DNA of 64,000 nucleotides from Hellea sp965224755 (GCA_965224755.1 OZ245061.1:558001-622000); one strand, 5' to 3'; shown: positions 8,906 to 18,219, counted from the first letter of the stretch. Notes: generated by a model not told the origin, from the sequence alone. A program made the numbers and translations.

Positions 8906-9916
8906 ATGAGTATTTTACGCAAGAAACTGAATGTTAAACCCAGCCTGCCGGATCACATAAAAAATAGCATTGCAATATGGCGGCCTTTGCATCTTGCCAT
9001 ATGTGCTGCTTTTTCTGATCTCACACAAAGGCCTTGGGAACCGTGCAGAATTGAACTGGGCTTAGGTGAATTAAAAGAGCTACAATCTGGCCTGCCGGAA
9101 AGGGGGCTTTGTTTTGGTTATGGCGATGCTGAGGAGGGTTGCATAATACTTTCCCTTTATGACGCAGAATTTGCAGCTTGGGCGACATCCCGCTCTTTAG
9201 CAATAGTTGGCGGCCCTGTAGGCTCGGACTATCTAACCAGTACTCTAGACCTTATGTTATTCAAACCTGTGGCCGAGGCTTTCCAAACGCAGCTTCGTGC
9301 GCTCTTTGCTGCCGCGCAAAAGGACTCCGGAGAGATATTTAAACAGATTGGACAAAAACTCTCTCCGAAAGAATTTGAGCTACCTAAGGATATTGGCGTG
9401 TGGAATAATATCACTTTCAATATCCAGCAAGCCGAAGATGAAATTACTAAACCAGCGGACGCGGCAGATATACCCACCACAAAAAAGAGCGGTAAGAGGA
9501 AAACGGAATCAAAATTTAGCGGAAAGACCACCCCGCTCGCCTTCACGGTTTTGTTGCCGCAATCTTTACTGCAACATCTTCTCGCCTCCTGCATATCGGA
9601 TGCAGGCCCACCCATAATTGATCCGGATAACCCTTGGACAGACCATATGCGGCGCTCGCTCGATGCAGCCATTGTGCCGGTTAGGGCCGTTGTAGAAACC
9701 TGCCGCATGACAGTAGCGGATTGTACGCGGTTTGATATCGGCCAAGTTATCGATCTGCCGGGGGTGTCACTACAATCTATTGGGCTGGAAGCGGAAATGA
9801 TGGACGGTAGTGTCAATTTCGGTTCTGCCGCGTTAGGTATTTATAAATCACACCGAGCTGTAAAGCTTATAGAAGACATGGATCCTGAATTTTGTCCAAG
9901 TTCATTAGCACGATGA
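8906..9916 (+). CDS. fliM: Flagellar motor switch protein FliM (divergent)
   Basis: 336 residues, related to FliM. The C-terminal SpoA domain is clear: AIVPVRAVVETCRMTVADCTRFDIGQVIDLPG followed by a glycine-rich strand, the FliM/FliN fold. A Lys/Thr-rich linker (about 185-210) separates it from a poorly conserved middle domain. The N-terminus lacks the LSQDEIDALL-type CheY-P binding motif of classical FliM, so switching input may differ. No Shine-Dalgarno is visible. It stands alone between motB and motA behind a CtrA-like box. FliN is encoded separately at 655, and FliM is otherwise missing from the window, which supports the call. Confidence 0.78.
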   Translation: MSILRKKLNVKPSLPDHIKNSIAIWRPLHLAICAAFSDLTQRPWEPCRIELGLGELKELQSGLPERGLCFGYGDAEEGCIILSLYDAEFAAWATSRSLAIVGGPVGSDYLTSTLDLMLFKPVAEAFQTQLRALFAAAQKDSGEIFKQIGQKLSPKEFELPKDIGVWNNITFNIQQAEDEITKPADAADIPTTKKSGKRKTESKFSGKTTPLAFTVLLPQSLLQHLLASCISDAGPPIIDPDNPWTDHMRRSLDAAIVPVRAVVETCRMTVADCTRFDIGQVIDLPGVSLQSIGLEAEMMDGSVNFGSAALGIYKSHRAVKLIEDMDPEFCPSSLAR

Positions 9917-9949
9917 AAAATAAAACACCAATAAAAATAAAACACCAAT
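9916..9949. repeat. Tandem 17-bp duplication after fliM
   Basis: Two perfect copies of AAAAATAAAACACCAAT run from the last base of the fliM stop codon into the motA promoter region. AT-rich, apparently a recent slippage duplication. It could change promoter geometry for motA. Confidence 0.9.
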
Positions 9950-9960
9950 ATAGTGCAATA

Positions 9961-9976
9961 TTAATAAATACGTAAC
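9961..9976 (+). promoter_or_regulatory. CtrA-like box upstream of motA
   Basis: TTAA-N7-GTAAC differs from the CtrA consensus TTAA-N7-TTAAC at one base and overlaps a GTAACCAT octamer. It ends 22 nt before the motA start, the first gene of motA-flgF-flgG-flgA-flgH-fliL. Confidence 0.35.
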
Positions 9977-9998
9977 CATCAAAACCTAATGGAATGAT

Positions 9999-10865
9999 AT
10001 GAGTTCTATATTTGGAATTATTTTCACTCTGGTTTGCGTTTTCGGCGGTTATATCCTGGCCGGCGGCGATCTTGGTATCATCATGCACTCACTTCCTTAC
10101 GAGATGATGATTATCGGGGGAGCCGCCGTCGGGGCATTTGCTTGCGGAAATGATATGCACACCATAAAAGCAACGCTTAAAGATTTTGGCGCTGTTTTCA
10201 AAGGCGCACAGTGGAAAAAATCTGATTACAATGACCTGCTCTGCCTGATGCATGAACTCGTACGTATTGCAAAGGAAAGTCCGGTTGAAATAGAAGCGCA
10301 TATAGAAAATCCCGAGGAGTCATCTCTGTTCCAGAAATACCCCCGTATATTAAAACAGACCGGATTTGTTGAGCTTATCTGCGACACCATCCGGTCTATG
10401 ATAATGAATTTTGACGATGTTTATCAAGTTGAAGAACTTCTGGATAGGCAATTGGACACGATGAAAGAAACGAGTCTTCATGGCTCACATGCTTTGCAAA
10501 ACATGGCTGATGCATTGCCAGCCCTCGGTATTGTAGCCGCCGTATTGGGGGTGATAAAAACAATGGCATCTATTGATAAGCCGCCGGAAGTTTTGGGAGG
10601 CATGATTGGGGGCGCTCTTGTTGGGACATTCCTCGGAGTTTTTCTTGCCTATTCTTTGGTGGGGCCATTTGCCACCAAAGTGAAAGCAGTGCGTGAGGAA
10701 GAGCATTATTTTTATTCTCTTATCCGTGGTGTGCTTGTCTCCAATCTTCATAATAACCCGATTAATCTCTGCGTTGAAGTAGCGCGCCGTAGTGCGCCAA
10801 AGCATAACCGGCCAAGTTTTACAGATATTGAAGACTCGCTTAAAGCTTTAAAGCAGGCCGCGTGA
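9999..10865 (+). CDS. motA: Flagellar stator protein MotA
   Basis: 288-residue MotA. Four membrane helices are visible: two near the N-terminus (IFGIIFTLVCVFGGYILAGG; MMIIGGAAVGAFACG) and two near 170-220 (LPALGIVAAVLGVIKTM; GTFLGVFLAYSLVGPFA), enclosing a large cytoplasmic loop that interacts with FliG. GGAA precedes the ATG. First gene of an operon that continues with a secreted helical protein and flgF-flgG-flgA-flgH-fliL. Confidence 0.95.
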   Translation: MSSIFGIIFTLVCVFGGYILAGGDLGIIMHSLPYEMMIIGGAAVGAFACGNDMHTIKATLKDFGAVFKGAQWKKSDYNDLLCLMHELVRIAKESPVEIEAHIENPEESSLFQKYPRILKQTGFVELICDTIRSMIMNFDDVYQVEELLDRQLDTMKETSLHGSHALQNMADALPALGIVAAVLGVIKTMASIDKPPEVLGGMIGGALVGTFLGVFLAYSLVGPFATKVKAVREEEHYFYSLIRGVLVSNLHNNPINLCVEVARRSAPKHNRPSFTDIEDSLKALKQAA

Positions 10866-12670
10866 TGAAGGAGTCGTTTAGATTTATCCTAACCGCGTCA
10901 AGCGTGATGTTATCAACCACTCTCATTTGGGGTGATATGGCTGTGGCCAGAGATGTTCCCGCTATGCATCAGCCTAAAAGTGATGCGGCAACATCACTTG
11001 AAAATATTTTGCATCAAGCTGGAGAACAGGGCTTTTTGGCCATTGAGGGACAGAATAGAAAAGCGCGCGTAGCTGCGAAATCAAAACCGTTCCGTACGAA
11101 GTCGAATCCAATGCAAGTTAAAGAATTGGCGCCAATTAATTGCAGTATTGCTTCGATTCTTGACCTATCCATCTATCAATCTGTGAACGCATATGATGAT
11201 ATTTCATTAGCAAAGTCCAATATCAAAAAAGCAGATAGGCTTGAAGATATGGTGCCATTAGCTAAAACCTATTTAGCGTTAGGCTTTGGTACAGAAACGG
11301 CTAGCTTGGTGCGTAGATTTAAAGGCCATGACGCCCGTTTGCTGGAATCCATGGGGCGACTTATAGACGGATATCCATCGCTGGAAGACCAGAAAACTAT
11401 CGCCCAATATGCTAATTGTAATATCGGTACAAAATTTTGGTCTTTATTTGTAAAAACCACTGATGATGTTATCAGCAAACCTTCGGAACCATTTGAACTT
11501 ACTCAAGACGAGTATAAATTTTTGGAAACGCTCCCGCCGCAACTACAAAGCCGTGTTAAGTTGCGGTTTGGTATTTATGCCGCTGAGCAATCATCAGAAG
11601 CCATAGCAGAGCGAATTTTATTCTCTCTTGAACCGCAATCGAAATATGGAAAACTGCCGGTGAATAAATATGACGATATGCTTTATTATTTTGCTTTGGT
11701 TAGGGAGATGAAAGGCGATCCCGTCGCCCACCAAATTTTCCAATACCTAGCGCAATATGACGGTCTTTACAGAACGCGGGCATTGCAAAAACTTGCTCAA
11801 GATAACTTTCATAATGGAACAACTTTATACGAGAACTTCTCAGATGATCTTGAATCTGTTAGTCAACAATATAATGGTCAAGCCCAAAGCCGTCTTGCAA
11901 CGCTTCAAACCGTTAGGCGGCGCCTGCAAGCGGGCCACCTCATTGACGCCATTGAACTTTCAAAGAAAGAGTTTGCGCTTATTGATACTGAACGCAGCCA
12001 AGCCGTAGCACTTCTCGGCGACCGCCTCCAGTCGGATTTGCAGGATGAGAATCAAAGCACTCGCGTTTATGCCTTAAACGGTTACTTCCATGATCCGCTC
12101 TTTTTCTCGAAATATACGCAGATTGAGGCTCTTAAAAACCAAGCGTATAAAAGCGCAATTGATCTTAATTTACCTGAACTCACTTCGCTCATTATGCCCG
12201 AAGCTCAAACTCTGACAGAAGATCAGAAAAAAAGGGCGACTTATGCCAAAGTGCATTTCGCCATGAAGCAAGGCGAATATGACAGCGCTATTAATATGGC
12301 TAAGTCTCATAAATCTGATCCAGAGTTTCAGGCGCTTATTCTCGACGCAGCTATTAAATCCGGTAATCGCAAACAAACGCTCGAATTATTGCGGCGCCAG
12401 CCAGCGGATATTACGCGCTTCAGCCGGCAAGCGGATATGGCTTGGCAAAAGGGCCATTGGGGGGAGGCTAAAATTGCTCTTGAAGCTCTGGCCCATAAAA
12501 TGCCTACGAAAGCGACTTCTGATAAAATTGCTATTACCAATTATGTCGGCATTGAAAGCCGCGCCTATATTGACAGGGCTATTCCCGATACGGCAATCGA
12601 ATTGGATTTACTGAAAACACAAATTGATAGCGATATTTCGCTGGTAAAAGCTTACCTCTCAAATGGATAA
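10865..12670 (+). CDS. Exported helical-repeat protein between motA and flgF, function unknown
   Basis: 601 residues, not recognised. Seen: a signal-peptide-like N-terminus (about residues 1-28, KESFRFILTASSVMLSTTLIWG then AVARD), then an almost wholly alpha-helical body whose helix pairs rich in Ala/Leu resemble TPR-type repeats. It overlaps motA (TGATG at 10863-10867) and flgF (8 nt), so it is translated as part of the motility operon. Inference: a periplasmic motility factor. MotC of rhizobia, a periplasmic MotB partner, is a functional analogue worth comparing, but I see no motif proving it. A GTG at 10862 is an alternative start. Confidence 0.6.
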   Translation: MKESFRFILTASSVMLSTTLIWGDMAVARDVPAMHQPKSDAATSLENILHQAGEQGFLAIEGQNRKARVAAKSKPFRTKSNPMQVKELAPINCSIASILDLSIYQSVNAYDDISLAKSNIKKADRLEDMVPLAKTYLALGFGTETASLVRRFKGHDARLLESMGRLIDGYPSLEDQKTIAQYANCNIGTKFWSLFVKTTDDVISKPSEPFELTQDEYKFLETLPPQLQSRVKLRFGIYAAEQSSEAIAERILFSLEPQSKYGKLPVNKYDDMLYYFALVREMKGDPVAHQIFQYLAQYDGLYRTRALQKLAQDNFHNGTTLYENFSDDLESVSQQYNGQAQSRLATLQTVRRRLQAGHLIDAIELSKKEFALIDTERSQAVALLGDRLQSDLQDENQSTRVYALNGYFHDPLFFSKYTQIEALKNQAYKSAIDLNLPELTSLIMPEAQTLTEDQKKRATYAKVHFAMKQGEYDSAINMAKSHKSDPEFQALILDAAIKSGNRKQTLELLRRQPADITRFSRQADMAWQKGHWGEAKIALEALAHKMPTKATSDKIAITNYVGIESRAYIDRAIPDTAIELDLLKTQIDSDISLVKAYLSNG

Positions 12671-13400
12671 TCCGACCTATATCAGCCTTTCGCGGCAATC
12701 CGGTCTGCTTAAGGAATTAAGCGTCATTGCCAATAATATAGCCAATGCGGATACGACCGGGTTTAAACGCGAGAGCGCGATTTTTACAGAATATGTTAAG
12801 TCTGCCGCCGAGGGTGCCATGACAAATGATCCGCGCCATAGCCTGTCCATGGGACGGCTCGGGGCACATGTCAGCCATTTTGAGAGCGGCGAATTACGGC
12901 GTACGGGGGGCAGTCTTGATGTCGCCATTGACGGCGAGGGGTTCTTCTTGGTCGAAACGCCGCAAGGCGAACGCTTATCCAGGGCCGGCCATTTTATGAC
13001 AGATAATGAAGGCACGCTGATTAATACGTCGGGCCTTGCGATTTTGGATGATGCTGGCGGCCGTATTCAAATCCCGCAAGACGTCAATATTTTGGCGATT
13101 GGCGGCGACGGCACGCTCAGCGCAGACGGTGTTGAACTCGGAAAGCTGGGTATTGTTACGGCTATTCCGCAGGACCTTTCGCGCGAGGGTGATAATCTCT
13201 GGTCTGCCGCAAATGGCTATGTCCCGGTTGAATACCCTCAAATCATTCAAGGGTTCTTGGAAGATTCCAATGTTGAGCCCGTTGCTGAAATTGCACGCAT
13301 GATCGAAGTGCAGCGCCATTACGATGCGGGGCAAAAACTTTTAGAGATCGAAAATGACCGTATCAAATCGGTCATCACAACGGTTCGGCAATTAACCTAG
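12663..13400 (+). CDS. flgF: Proximal rod protein FlgF
   Basis: 245-residue rod protein. It begins with the LSRQSGLLKELSVIANNIANADTTGFKRE rod/hook motif, contains the RRTGGSLDVAIDGEGFFLVETPQGERLSRAGHF block shared by FlgF and FlgG, and ends VAEIARMIEVQRHYDAGQKLLE. The length and the shorter C-terminal end separate it from FlgG, which follows 46 nt downstream. Its start overlaps the preceding gene by 8 nt. Confidence 0.93.
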   Translation: MDNPTYISLSRQSGLLKELSVIANNIANADTTGFKRESAIFTEYVKSAAEGAMTNDPRHSLSMGRLGAHVSHFESGELRRTGGSLDVAIDGEGFFLVETPQGERLSRAGHFMTDNEGTLINTSGLAILDDAGGRIQIPQDVNILAIGGDGTLSADGVELGKLGIVTAIPQDLSREGDNLWSAANGYVPVEYPQIIQGFLEDSNVEPVAEIARMIEVQRHYDAGQKLLEIENDRIKSVITTVRQLT

Positions 13401-13446
13401 CTGAACGCAGTCGGCAGGATGCCGGTTATAGAAAGGGAGGTTCAGG

Positions 13447-14232
13447 ATGAACGCTCTAAAGATTGCAGCCACGGGTATGGCCGCGCAGCAAACACGGGTT
13501 GACGTGATTTCCAATAATATAGCGAATATGAGTACGACGGCCTATCAGCCCCGCGTCGCAGAATTTGCCGACCTGCTTTATCTACAGCACCTTTCGCCCG
13601 GAGCGGTTTCCTCGCAAACGGGGAATATTGTGCCCGCCGGCATTCAAATGGGTATGGGAGTGCGGCCTTCGACTGTCTCGATAGAGATTGTGCAAGGCGG
13701 GCTCAGCCCGACGGGCGGAGATTTGGATATTGCGCTTGAAGGGCGCGGATATTTTGAAATTACACTCCCGAGCGGAGATGCGGCTTATACGCGGGACGGG
13801 AAGTTTTTCCGTAATTCTGAAGGCCTTGTTGTCAATACGGATGGATACCCTCTGGCCGATAATATTACGATCCCAAATGATACACGCAGGCTTACGATAA
13901 GCTTGGATGGTGAAGTCACAGCCTATTTTGACAATTCGCCGGATGGTCAGCAGATCGGGCGTATTTCAATGACAGTCTTTGCTAATCCCAAAGGCCTTGA
14001 GGCGATGGGTGGTAATTTGTTTCGCGAAACAGCGGGCTCAGGCGCGCCGATTGTCGGCGAACCGGGTACCGAAGGTATAGGCACTATGCGGCAGGGATAT
14101 TTGGAAGATTCAGGGGTTGATGTCGTCAAGGAAATTTCGGAATTAATCGAAGCTCAACGCGGTTATGAACTGAACGCAAAAGTTATAACAGCGGCGGATG
14201 AAATGTATGCCGCGACAACACGGATCAGATAG
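13447..14232 (+). CDS. flgG: Distal rod protein FlgG
   Basis: 261-residue FlgG, the distal rod subunit that passes through the P and L rings. It starts MNALKIAATGMAAQQTRVDVISNNIANMSTTAYQP and ends VVKEISELIEAQRGYELNAKVITAADEMYAATTRIR, both diagnostic. A strong ribosome-binding site (GGGAGG) precedes the ATG. The flgA start codon follows the flgG stop with no gap. Confidence 0.96.
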   Translation: MNALKIAATGMAAQQTRVDVISNNIANMSTTAYQPRVAEFADLLYLQHLSPGAVSSQTGNIVPAGIQMGMGVRPSTVSIEIVQGGLSPTGGDLDIALEGRGYFEITLPSGDAAYTRDGKFFRNSEGLVVNTDGYPLADNITIPNDTRRLTISLDGEVTAYFDNSPDGQQIGRISMTVFANPKGLEAMGGNLFRETAGSGAPIVGEPGTEGIGTMRQGYLEDSGVDVVKEISELIEAQRGYELNAKVITAADEMYAATTRIR

Positions 14233-14655
14233 ATGAAACGCTTAGCTACCGGGTTTGTTTTATCCTTATTCGCCTTACAGGCGCATAGCGCTACGGTGAC
14301 GGCCAATGCAACTTTGCAGCGGGGTTCCGTAATTCAGGCCAATGATTTGAGCATACAGATATCTGCGGGTGAAAACCGCACTGATATTCTCAGTTCTTAT
14401 CTTGGTATGGAAATGAAGCGTACCATCTATACGGGCTATAAATTAAACCCGTCATTTGTCGGTGCGCCTATCCTTGTTCGCCGTAATAGCCGCGTCAATA
14501 TGGTTTACCGCTTTGGCCGTATGGAAATCAATGCCTGGGGGCGTGCCTTGGATGAGGGCGGTGCAGGTGATATCATCAGTATTATGAATTTAGAATCCCG
14601 CAAACGGGTTCAAGGCAGAATTCTCCAATCAGGTATCGTTGAGGTTAGTTTGTGA
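14233..14655 (+). CDS. flgA: P-ring assembly chaperone FlgA
   Basis: 140-residue FlgA, a periplasmic chaperone for FlgI. A signal peptide (residues 1-19, ending AHS) precedes a single SAF-type domain: GSVIQANDLSI near 30-40, then GMEMKRTIYTGYKL and a C-terminal SRKRVQGRILQSGIVEV. It is short compared with two-domain FlgA proteins, having essentially the SAF/C-terminal part, which is common in alphaproteobacteria. It abuts flgG and overlaps flgH by 4 nt. Confidence 0.9.
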   Translation: MKRLATGFVLSLFALQAHSATVTANATLQRGSVIQANDLSIQISAGENRTDILSSYLGMEMKRTIYTGYKLNPSFVGAPILVRRNSRVNMVYRFGRMEINAWGRALDEGGAGDIISIMNLESRKRVQGRILQSGIVEVSL

Positions 14656-15389
14656 TATATTTAAAATCCCTCGCCGCTATCTCAATTTTTGTTCTTTCGG
14701 CCTGCGCGTCTAATAATGATATGCACGCCCCAAAAAATCTGCCAGATAATTGGGAAAGCCCGAAAAATTACAATGATGTGCCGCCCGTCTTGAGAGGGTC
14801 GTTGCCGGTGCTTAAATCCGGTAATGCTAAAATGACATCGCTGTGGAATAGCAGCCCTAAATCTTTGTTCGGGGATCGGCGGGCCAGCCAGTATGGGGAT
14901 ATCCTGACGGTAGTGATCGAGATCGATGATGGTGCTGAGATAAAAAACTCTGTCGCGCAGAGCCGCTCAAGTGATCAGGATTTTTCCATAAATGCATTTT
15001 TTGGCCTTCCTGAATTCCTTGGCCCGAAATTACCTCAAGGTGCAAGCCTCACGCCTGCTGTAGATATTAAGCGGGCCAGTAATGTGAACGGAAACGGGAA
15101 TATCAAACGGGGAGAAAAGATAACCCTAAGGCTTGCGGCGCGCGTTGTGAATGTCATGCCAAATGGATATTTAAGCCTTGTTGGCCGGCAGGAAATTATG
15201 GTCAATAATGAAACCCGCTATCTGCAAATCACCGGACTTGTTCGCAAGCAAGATATTTCTCGGCTCAATACGATAACCTATGACAAGATCGCTGAAGCTC
15301 GGATTTTTTACGGTGGTCAAGGCCAAATCACAAATACTGTGCGGCCGCGTATAGGCAATAAAGTGCTGTCAAAAATCCTTCCATTTTAA
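14652..15389 (+). CDS. flgH: Flagellar L-ring lipoprotein FlgH
   Basis: 245-residue FlgH, the outer-membrane L-ring subunit. The start codon is GTG, overlapping the flgA stop (GTGA). A type II signal peptide with lipobox LSAC (Cys at about residue 18) precedes SSPKSLFGDRRASQYGDILTVVIEIDD, the FlgH signature, and the conserved NVMPNGYLSLVGRQEIMVNNETR segment. The C-terminal GQGQI and short tail are also typical. Confidence 0.95.
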   Translation: MIYLKSLAAISIFVLSACASNNDMHAPKNLPDNWESPKNYNDVPPVLRGSLPVLKSGNAKMTSLWNSSPKSLFGDRRASQYGDILTVVIEIDDGAEIKNSVAQSRSSDQDFSINAFFGLPEFLGPKLPQGASLTPAVDIKRASNVNGNGNIKRGEKITLRLAARVVNVMPNGYLSLVGRQEIMVNNETRYLQITGLVRKQDISRLNTITYDKIAEARIFYGGQGQITNTVRPRIGNKVLSKILPF

Positions 15390-15406
15390 ATGAGTGTTGC
15401 GACCCA

Positions 15407-15979
15407 ATGAAAAAAATTCTCTTGCCTATATTCATGATTATCTTTGTTATCGGCGGCGGCGTCGCTGGGGATTTCTTCAAAAACCGTAGCTCAGATAATG
15501 CTGTTGAAAGCACAGATAAACTAGAGAAGAAAACCAAAAAAACAGACGGTCACGGTATAGAAAAATCATCGCATAAGAAAGATAAAAAGGCGAAGAAAAA
15601 CAAAGGTCATGATAAAGACAAAGGTAACCATGGCGGTGCATCTTATGATTTTGACGAAATCAGCTACTTGAAATTCAAACGGCAATTCGTAGTGCCGGTG
15701 ATGACACATGGGAAAATTGATGCGCTTGTGATTATGAACTTGAACCTAGAATTAAACGAGAATGCGCCGGAAAATGCTTATAGTCTTGAACCCAAATTAC
15801 GCGACGCCATTACGCGAGAACTTTTGGCCTTATCCAATGCGGGTGTCTTCGGAGAAAATCTGACAAGTTCAGAGAGTTATGAAACAGTGCGCAGCACATT
15901 ATTATCAGCCTGTGAAGCAATATTGCCAAAAGGTATCAAGGACATCCTGATTTTGGATATCGCTCGCCAAGAACAATAA
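15407..15979 (+). CDS. fliL: Flagellar basal body protein FliL
   Basis: 190 residues. One N-terminal membrane helix (about 5-22), then a Lys-rich linker (about 40-70, runs of KK and DK), then a periplasmic FliL domain beginning YLKFKRQFVVPVMTHGKIDALVIMNLNLEL and ending GIKDILILDIARQEQ. FliL sits with the stator around MotB. It closes the motA-flgH operon and converges on flgD with an 11-nt gap. Confidence 0.85.
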   Translation: MKKILLPIFMIIFVIGGGVAGDFFKNRSSDNAVESTDKLEKKTKKTDGHGIEKSSHKKDKKAKKNKGHDKDKGNHGGASYDFDEISYLKFKRQFVVPVMTHGKIDALVIMNLNLELNENAPENAYSLEPKLRDAITRELLALSNAGVFGENLTSSESYETVRSTLLSACEAILPKGIKDILILDIARQEQ

Positions 15980-15990
15980 TAATAGTTAAT

Positions 15991-16368
15991 TTATGAAGAA
16001 GATGAGGTTTCCGGCTCCGGCGTTGACGTATCTTGCGTGTAGAGACTTTGCGCCAACATAAACGCGATGTCTTCTAACACGGCATTGCCTTTTGCTTGTA
16101 ATTCAAGATTTGAAAATGTTGCCAATTGTTCCACAAATTGCGTAGAATCAAGAGGGGCTAGCGGATCTTGATTCTTAATTTGCGCTGTTAGTAATGTTAG
16201 AAATGTTGAGAACTCTTCACCGGTATCCTGCGCCGAATTGGCAAGAGGTTCTGCTGCTTGCGCCTCTGCACTTTCCTGCGTTAGTGGAATGGACGGTACA
16301 TCGTTCGAGAGAGAAAAACGGGGCTGTTGTTGGCCCTTAGTTAAAGCGATGAGGTTTTGGATGTTCAT
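15991..16368 (-). CDS. flgD: Minimal hook-capping protein FlgD
   Basis: 125 residues. The conserved FlgD N-terminal block is present: FLTLLTAQIKNQDPLAPLDSTQFVEQLATFSNLE (about 56-89). After it the protein ends in a Ser/Glu/Thr-rich tail, so the Tudor/FnIII-like C-terminal half of ordinary FlgD (about 220 residues) is missing. Such short forms exist in alphaproteobacteria, and no frameshift is visible. AGGAG lies 7 nt upstream. Downstream of fliK in the same operon. Confidence 0.85.
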   Translation of the reverse strand: MNIQNLIALTKGQQQPRFSLSNDVPSIPLTQESAEAQAAEPLANSAQDTGEEFSTFLTLLTAQIKNQDPLAPLDSTQFVEQLATFSNLELQAKGNAVLEDIAFMLAQSLYTQDTSTPEPETSSSS

Positions 16369-16389
16369 GACAGGCTCCTAAGTTTAATA

Positions 16390-18219
16390 TTAGAGTTTTA
16401 GATCGATGTGAGTGCCCGATGATAATTTATATATCTGCGCAGGCACCGGGGCTGCACCAGAAAGGTGATCCTCGTCGTGATCCGCGCGGAAAAAGACGGG
16501 TGGTTTTTCCTGTTGCTCAAAGGCAAAGGGTTTTTGTTTTGAATTTTGGTTTTGCTCGAAACTTAAATTAACCGAGTCAAACCCGCTCTCTTTAAGTAGT
16601 TGTAGAAAGATATCGGCTTTGTCTTTTAATAAGGTCGCCGTCTCGGCCACTTCGGAGCGGATTATGGCTGTTACCCTACGATCGGCGTCGAATTGAAATT
16701 CAATAAAAACGCGCCCCATTTCAGGTGGGTCTAATCTCACGGATAATCCTGACTGTGTTTCCTGAGCTTTGATAAGCGTTTGCGCAACGGTTTGCACAGC
16801 CGGATGAATGGTTGAATTGGGTGTCGGTAGGAGAGTCGGGATAGCTTTAACCGGAATGTCCGTAGCGGGATATGTTACAAGTGTTGTTTGCGTTAAAAAT
16901 TCTGTCGTTATTTCGGGGTTTTTAACGGCCGTTATATTTAATGACATGCGCTGTGTGGTGTCAGGTTTTTTTGCTACTGGCGTGAGGTGCCTTGTATCCT
17001 TTGGCGGCGTTATCTCTCCGGTCGTTGCTTCCGCTTTCTCTGCAATAGCTATAGTGGGTACTACAGCCATGTGTTGATTCACATCAGGGTTTTTGATTGC
17101 GGCTTCTACAGCTTTGGGTGTTGCGGCCTCAATATCTACAGGGGTATCCGCAACATTACTCTGCGGCATAATCGGGGTGTTTTCTACTGGTTTAGAGTTT
17201 TTGGCATTTGTGAAATCCGGCGCGGTAGGCGTAATAGTTGGAGCCGAATGACTGTTAGGAACTGCCGTAAGAGCCGAAGGCGTCATAAAGGAGGTGGCGG
17301 AAATAACTTTAGGGTCGACAAGCCGGATATCCCCGGAATGGGTCTTTGGCAACTCAACATCTATTTGTGTTTCAGGCATTCGTATTATAGAGACCGCTTC
17401 TATTGTGGGGTTTTGCTGTACATCGGAGAACTCTAACTTTGCTATTGGTATAGTGCCTGCCGATTTAATGATGCGGTTAATGTCATTTTTCTGATCTATT
17501 TGCGGCACGGTAAGTTTGGAGGAATCCGGGAGGGGGTTTTGAGGTTGTGGGCTTTTTAGATATGTATCTTTATGCGCCGTGTTTGGTACTAGAATAGGGG
17601 TGTTTGGGGGTGCGTTATCTGGCGACATTGACGCGGCGGCTGACGAAGCGGGCCTCACAGAGACTATAGTGTCGGGGGCCTCACCCTGCAAAACGGCAGG
17701 TTCCATATTATGGGAAGGGGTTGAGGGAAATTCATAGGTAATCTCAGAGGGAGTCGCAGGCATAGTCTCAGGCGAGGTAATCTTTGGCTGCGGCGCAGAG
17801 GCTGCTTCAGGGTAAATCTCATGGACTGCATCAGGTATTATCGCGGGATTGGGACTATCGAGGTCCGCAGGCCCTGAAGGCAAGGATTCTACCGGGGCCT
17901 GAGAGTCGGTCATTACATCATTTGTTGTCGGTATAGTAAAAGAATTGCCGGCGGCCATTGGACGGTGAGTATAGATATGGATAGGTCTGTCATGTGGTAG
18001 CCGAGGTGGACGGGCCAGCGTTTCAGGTGCGTTTGCTGACAGGGCTTGCAGAAAATTGATTGTCTCATCCTGATTGCCGCGAGGGTGGATAATATCAGAA
18101 TCCGTTCCCTCTGTAGTATCAGGGCCAATATCGAAATCCGGTATATCTCCCGGGCCTATTTCCGAGTGTTCGGGAGTGGCCGTTGTTTCGATTTGCAGGA
18201 ATTTTGGAATAATATTCAT
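16390..18219 (-). CDS. fliK: Flagellar hook-length control protein FliK
   Basis: 609 residues. Most of the protein (about 1-490) is a low-complexity Pro/Thr/Ser/Ala-rich ruler region, typical of FliK. The C-terminal switch domain is clear: LSVRLDPPEMGRVFIEFQFD followed by a helix and LLKESGFDSVNLSFEQNQ, the FliK_C fold that contacts FlhB. GAGG precedes the start by 6 nt. It forms a two-gene operon with flgD, in keeping with hook assembly. Confidence 0.9.
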   Translation of the reverse strand: MNIIPKFLQIETTATPEHSEIGPGDIPDFDIGPDTTEGTDSDIIHPRGNQDETINFLQALSANAPETLARPPRLPHDRPIHIYTHRPMAAGNSFTIPTTNDVMTDSQAPVESLPSGPADLDSPNPAIIPDAVHEIYPEAASAPQPKITSPETMPATPSEITYEFPSTPSHNMEPAVLQGEAPDTIVSVRPASSAAASMSPDNAPPNTPILVPNTAHKDTYLKSPQPQNPLPDSSKLTVPQIDQKNDINRIIKSAGTIPIAKLEFSDVQQNPTIEAVSIIRMPETQIDVELPKTHSGDIRLVDPKVISATSFMTPSALTAVPNSHSAPTITPTAPDFTNAKNSKPVENTPIMPQSNVADTPVDIEAATPKAVEAAIKNPDVNQHMAVVPTIAIAEKAEATTGEITPPKDTRHLTPVAKKPDTTQRMSLNITAVKNPEITTEFLTQTTLVTYPATDIPVKAIPTLLPTPNSTIHPAVQTVAQTLIKAQETQSGLSVRLDPPEMGRVFIEFQFDADRRVTAIIRSEVAETATLLKDKADIFLQLLKESGFDSVNLSFEQNQNSKQKPFAFEQQEKPPVFFRADHDEDHLSGAAPVPAQIYKLSSGTHIDLKL

